Part shown: positions 60,384-64,000 of the stretch, one piece after another
Layout: the number at the start of each line of letters is the position of its first letter
Position numbering within the stretch: position 1 is the first letter of the stretch
Source: Algoriphagus lacus
GTDB taxonomy: Bacteria; Bacteroidota; Bacteroidia; Cytophagales; Cyclobacteriaceae
Assembly: GCF_003583985.1 (NCBI RefSeq)
Contig: NZ_QXML01000008.1
Location: 176,127-240,126, forward strand
DNA: 64,000 nucleotides
Reading direction: 5' to 3'
Notes under the pieces: model-generated
What the model was told of the DNA's origin: nothing
What the model saw: only the letters and a program-made list of their open reading frames with translations
The model's database searches: none
Position numbers and translations under genes: made by a program

Positions 60384-62735
60384 ATGGAAAGGGAATTGAA
60401 GAGGATTTTTAAAATAGTGGTTTTATCATTTTTTGCGCTGCTGGGAACACGAGCAAGTGCCCAAATTGGATTTCCATACTGTGAGACTTTTCAGACTCCT
60501 GGGACTCAGGCTAATACTGTGTTCGGGGGAAATGCCCGGTTGACTGAGGGAGTTCTTCGATTGACATCAAACCAAAATGACCAACGAGGGTATGTCTACA
60601 TCGATGTCCCTTTTCCATCTACTTACGGGCTAAAAGTAGAATTTGAATATTTCAGCTACGGAGGAACAGGCTTGTTTTTGGCAGATGGGATATCGATGTT
60701 TTTATTCGATGGTGATGCTCCTAATTTTTCACCGGGTGGTTTTGGAGGATCTCTTGGATATGCCCAAAGAGGTAATGAACCAGGTTTGGCCAATGCGTAT
60801 TTAGGAATTGGATTTGATGAATTTGGAGGTTTTGGGGTTTCTTCCGAAGGGAAAAATGGAGGGTTTTCAGTAGTCGATGGCAACGGACGCACGCCCAACT
60901 CTATTGTCCTCAGAGGGCCGGGGAATGGGTTTACAGGTTATCCTTTCGTTGTCGGACGAAAAACTACCAGTACCGGAAATGACGGCTTGACTCCGGGTGG
61001 GCAATTTGAAATCAGTTCTGGAGGAGGGGGTTCAACCAGGGTCACAGACCCCATGCAAGTGGGATATCGACGGGTTAACATGGAGTTGCAACCTGATCCG
61101 GATGGAATTGGCTTTTTTATTACACTATCAATGGTTGTGACTACCCAGCCTGGCTTACCTCGTCAGGTTACCATTTTTGACCGCCCTTACGATTTTCCTG
61201 CGCCAAAAAACTTGAAAATAGGATTTGCCGCCTCTACAGGTGGTTATAATAACTATCATGAAATCAGAAATCTAAAAGTAGAAGTGTCGGCTGATGATGC
61301 TTTACAAGATCCCCTAGGGGTAGATTTCACGGATTTCGCATCCTGTGCTGGTCAGGAAAATCAGTTTTACATTACTGATGAAGACGTGATGCTACCAAAT
61401 GAGAACAGTGTGATCCGGTGCATTCAATTTTATGAGTCACTCGAGGATATTGAGGCCGAGTCAGTTGACGTTTGCTCTCAGGCCAGATGCCTGGAGCAAA
61501 ACCGGGTTTTGATTTTGCCTCAAGGAGTTTTCAAGGCCAGTGATCAGGCCGGGGGATTTACTTTTTTTCCAAATGAAGAATACATCGATGATGAGGTCAC
61601 AGTGTACTATACCATTACGGATAGTTACGGGAAATCATCCAAAGGAAACGCAATGACTCTTGAAATAAAGGAGTCTCCAAAACCCATCAACCTGTTGATT
61701 TCCGGTGAAAATGAAATAATCGAGCAATTTGACATTTGTAAAGGGGAGACCATAGTTCTCGAAGGAAAAGGAAGCGAGGTCTACCAGCGATATGAATGGC
61801 GAAAGGATGGAATACTGATTGAAGGCGCTAACCAACCAGTTTTTTCAGTTCAGGAGGAAGGAGAATATGAGATCATTGGTTACAATAGGAAAAACTGTCC
61901 TGCAATCAGTAACAAAGTCCGTGTGAACTTGCCTGATTATCCTGTTTTGGCAGTGGATTCCCCAGTTGTAGGATGTACTCCGGGACAAACAGTGGATTTG
62001 ACCAGTCAAATCTCCGGGTACGATCCTACTCGGTACGATTACCAACTTTCAGGAATGGGACTCACCTTAGTCAATGATCAACTTAAGGCAGTAAAAGTGT
62101 CTGGCTTATATGAGCTCCGAGTGAAATTGAAATCCCTGGACTGTTATTCTGATCCAATTTCTTTGGAAGTGTTTATACAGGAAAAGGAACTCACAATAAA
62201 TTTTGATTTTGAGGTTCAAGGAACTGGGATAAAAGATGATGCCAGTGGAGGGATTTTTCCGGATGATGTGATCCAATTTACAGATAGATCTGATGATAGA
62301 GCTGAGAATTGGGAATGGGATTTTGGAGATGGATCAAGTTCAACAGACCAAAATCCTACCCATGTTTTTGGAAAGAAAGGAAATTTCGAAGTTAAGTTGG
62401 TTATTACCGATAAATATGGTTGCCAAAAGATCTTTACTAAGACCCTTTCCATTACCCGAAGTTATAGACTGATGGTGCCTACAGGATTCACGCCAACCAA
62501 GGAAGAGAACAAGACTTTCTTACCAAAATTTAAAGGACTGGTTCAGTTCGAATTGTTGGTTTTCAATACTTGGGGGGAATTGATCTTTAAAACCAGCGAT
62601 TTGGAAACAGAGGGTTGGGATGGTACACTGGAGGGACGACTTCAGGATGCGGGAATTTTTGTTTACCGGATTGAAGGAATTGCTACTGATGGAGAAAAGG
62701 TGAGTGAAAGTGGAAAATTCAGGCTGATCAGATGA
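60384..62735 (+). CDS. Lectin- and PKD-domain T9SS substrate with type B (CHU_C) sorting domain
   Basis: A 783-residue secreted protein. After a signal sequence (about 1-27, SAQ) comes an L-type-lectin-like domain (about 30-250; GGTGLFLADGISMFLFDGD, GIGFDEFGGFG). Immunoglobulin/PKD-like modules follow, with WEWDFGDGSSSTDQNPTHVF as a clear PKD core. The last 85 residues (VPTGFTPT, FELLVFNTWGELIFKT, GWDGTLEGRLQDAGIFVYRI) are the gliding-motility-associated type B sorting domain recognised by T9SS. It should be surface-displayed and bind a glycan. ATG 60384 is chosen over 60345. It overlaps the PorP/SprF gene by 4 nt. Confidence 0.92.
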   Translation: MERELKRIFKIVVLSFFALLGTRASAQIGFPYCETFQTPGTQANTVFGGNARLTEGVLRLTSNQNDQRGYVYIDVPFPSTYGLKVEFEYFSYGGTGLFLADGISMFLFDGDAPNFSPGGFGGSLGYAQRGNEPGLANAYLGIGFDEFGGFGVSSEGKNGGFSVVDGNGRTPNSIVLRGPGNGFTGYPFVVGRKTTSTGNDGLTPGGQFEISSGGGGSTRVTDPMQVGYRRVNMELQPDPDGIGFFITLSMVVTTQPGLPRQVTIFDRPYDFPAPKNLKIGFAASTGGYNNYHEIRNLKVEVSADDALQDPLGVDFTDFASCAGQENQFYITDEDVMLPNENSVIRCIQFYESLEDIEAESVDVCSQARCLEQNRVLILPQGVFKASDQAGGFTFFPNEEYIDDEVTVYYTITDSYGKSSKGNAMTLEIKESPKPINLLISGENEIIEQFDICKGETIVLEGKGSEVYQRYEWRKDGILIEGANQPVFSVQEEGEYEIIGYNRKNCPAISNKVRVNLPDYPVLAVDSPVVGCTPGQTVDLTSQISGYDPTRYDYQLSGMGLTLVNDQLKAVKVSGLYELRVKLKSLDCYSDPISLEVFIQEKELTINFDFEVQGTGIKDDASGGIFPDDVIQFTDRSDDRAENWEWDFGDGSSSTDQNPTHVFGKKGNFEVKLVITDKYGCQKIFTKTLSITRSYRLMVPTGFTPTKEENKTFLPKFKGLVQFELLVFNTWGELIFKTSDLETEGWDGTLEGRLQDAGIFVYRIEGIATDGEKVSESGKFRLIR

Positions 62736-63751
62736 AAGGGTTAATTATTTTCCTTACCTGTTTTACGCTGAGTTTTTTTGGTTTTGCTCAGGATATTCAA
62801 TACAGTCAGTACTATGCAAATCCGATTTATCTGAATCCCGCTTTTGCGGGAAGTACCGGTCAAACCAGATTTGGAGTCAATTTTCGCAATCAGTGGCCAG
62901 CTTTGGAAGAAAGTTTTGTTGCGTATACGGCTTATTTTGATCACTATGAGGAGCGTATCAATTCTGGTTTTGGATTGATAATTCAGGGGGCACAAGAATC
63001 ATTTACCCAGACGAGTCTCAATGAGATTGGCCTGGTTTATTCCTACAGGTTACGTTTGAGTGATAAAAGCTATATTCAAGCTGGAATTCAAGGGAGTTTT
63101 GTTGCAAGGGAAGCCTTGTTTGATCGGGTGATATTAGGGACACAATTGGATATCGATCGGGGGGTGATAGTAGGAGAGCCCGGTTCAGCTTTCGATGGGG
63201 ACAGCGAATTAAAATCAGCCGATGCACATGCCGGGCTTTTGTATTTTGGGAGAAAAGTTTGGCTTGGAGTTTCTGTAGCTCATCTTTTAGAACCCGAAAT
63301 CAGTTACTTGGCTGATAATTCCAATCAACTTCCCATGAAATACTCTTTGCATGGTGGTTATCGGTTTGATCTTTCTCCAGGTGACATTAATGATTATTTC
63401 AACAATACTGACCAAGAAAGGTCATTTGCCCTTGGTATTAATTATAAGCAACAAGGCCAGTTTTCCCAATTGGATTTGGGAGCTGAGTTTTTCTTTGAGC
63501 CTCTCGTCCTAGGCTTTTGGTATCGAGGATTACCAACAAAATATTCACTTCCCAACAATGAAGCTTTGATTTTTTTATTGGGAGTAAGCCTTTCCTCTGG
63601 TTTGGAATTGGGGTATAGCTTTGATTATTCAATTTCCAAATTGGGTTTTTCTTCATCAGGTGGCGCACATGAAGTTTCAATGCGCTATACTTTTTCATCA
63701 AAAGACCCAAGAAAACGGTATTACGCTCCTTTACCTTCTTTTAGATATTGA
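62732..63751 (+). CDS. PorP/SprF family T9SS-associated outer-membrane protein
   Basis: A 339-residue beta-barrel protein with a signal peptide (ending FGFAQ). The family opening is DIQYSQYYANPIYLNPAFAGSTGQTR with NFRNQWPAL; the rest alternates barrel strands (FGLIIQGA, SYIQAGIQGSFVAREALFD, SYSFDYSISKLGFSSSGGAHEVSMRY). PorP/SprF proteins receive and anchor type B-CTD substrates on the surface, and this gene is coupled (ATGA overlap) to such a substrate. Confidence 0.93.
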   Translation: MKGLIIFLTCFTLSFFGFAQDIQYSQYYANPIYLNPAFAGSTGQTRFGVNFRNQWPALEESFVAYTAYFDHYEERINSGFGLIIQGAQESFTQTSLNEIGLVYSYRLRLSDKSYIQAGIQGSFVAREALFDRVILGTQLDIDRGVIVGEPGSAFDGDSELKSADAHAGLLYFGRKVWLGVSVAHLLEPEISYLADNSNQLPMKYSLHGGYRFDLSPGDINDYFNNTDQERSFALGINYKQQGQFSQLDLGAEFFFEPLVLGFWYRGLPTKYSLPNNEALIFLLGVSLSSGLELGYSFDYSISKLGFSSSGGAHEVSMRYTFSSKDPRKRYYAPLPSFRY

Positions 63752-63906
63752 TCTTTTTGATTTTTTCAGAATAAAATTCTGTTTTTAAATTTCTGCTGAC
63801 TTTTTTAGGCAGGTTTTCGAGATTATTTTGGATTAAATCAGATCAAAAATTTTCTCTTTCAATTTCAGGGACTTAGATGTGAACAAGGGTTTTTTCTTTC
63901 CGAGGT

Positions 63907-63937
63907 ATTGTTGAGGGAGAAAAAAGGGAGATATTTG
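63907..63937 (+). promoter_or_regulatory. Promoter pointing out of the right edge
   Basis: TTG (63908-63910), exactly 19 nt and GATATTTG (63930-63937), followed by CACTCCC, fit the Bacteroidota consensus with one -7 change. No ORF starts before the window ends at 64000. Such strong TATTTGCA starts with a long untranslated leader are common before stable RNA operons, so an rRNA or tRNA operon may follow; this is a guess. Confidence 0.5.
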
Positions 63938-64000
63938 CACTCCCAAACGGCTCAAACGGAGCTGTGGAAGATTTGAAAGGGAAGGGGCTGGATTCTTAAT

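Overview
The window looks like chromosome of a Cytophagales bacterium (Bacteroidota), most like the Cyclobacteriaceae/Algoriphagus group. The evidence is a SusC/SusD pair, a type IX secretion substrate next to a PorP/SprF protein, a fused HisIE, group III truncated haemoglobin, weak Shine-Dalgarno sites, and promoters of the Bacteroidota type (TTG/TTTG, about 18-20 nt, TAnnTTTG). No phage, insertion sequence, CRISPR array or plasmid gene was seen. The genus is inference from protein style, not from a search.

Layout. 0-5.3 kb: end of a phosphodiesterase gene, truncated haemoglobin, a bestrophin-like membrane protein, a CotH-like secreted protein, a small ACP-like protein, a DUF1080 protein and a DUF1295 membrane protein. 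5.3-8.9 kb (minus): a short-form DnaE polymerase and a small acidic protein. 9.0-21.3 kb (plus): the metabolic core, trpEGDCFBA, a DAHP synthase, phenylalanine hydroxylase and hisH-hisA-hisF-hisIE. 21.3-39 kb: mixed housekeeping and transport genes on both strands (S41 protease, aldo/keto reductase, TypA, BASS transporter, Ca2+/H+ exchanger, VIT-type transporter, M19 dipeptidase, glycosyltransferase, LeuRS). 39-50 kb: M20 amidohydrolase, GNAT enzyme, QueE, a PorE-like TPR/PD40/OmpA protein and a SusC/SusD/lipoprotein operon. 50-64 kb: PTPS/QueD-family enzyme, LpxB, ClpX, ClpP, trigger factor, tRNA-Leu(UAG), Rel/SpoT, Fur, a STAS protein, PurA and a T9SS substrate/PorP pair.

The most interesting content is regulatory. 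Two short leader-peptide genes precede two attenuators. Before trpE lies a 25-codon peptide with three consecutive Trp codons, then a strong intrinsic terminator and a competing antiterminator. Before phhA lies a 17-codon peptide with four His and two Tyr codons, then a terminator and an exact 8-bp antiterminator. Both start codons sit so close to the predicted -7 boxes that the leader mRNAs should be almost leaderless. The second attenuator would put phenylalanine hydroxylase under the same control as hisHAF-IE; hisG, hisD, hisC and hisB are not in the window.

The gaps inside this biosynthetic cluster, and one gap at 40.9 kb, carry a family of palindromic intergenic elements: a 9-bp arm (gatttacga / tcgtaaatc) separated by a nearly constant 72-79 nt, with a related interior found in both orientations. 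Other short palindromes (18.2, 22.7 and 41.4 kb) also sit between genes.

Functionally the window links chorismate supply (DAHP synthase), Trp and His synthesis, Phe-to-Tyr conversion and a pterin-synthase-family enzyme, alongside envelope functions (LpxB, OmpA-like, SusCD, T9SS) and proteostasis/stress genes (Tig-ClpP-ClpX, Rel).
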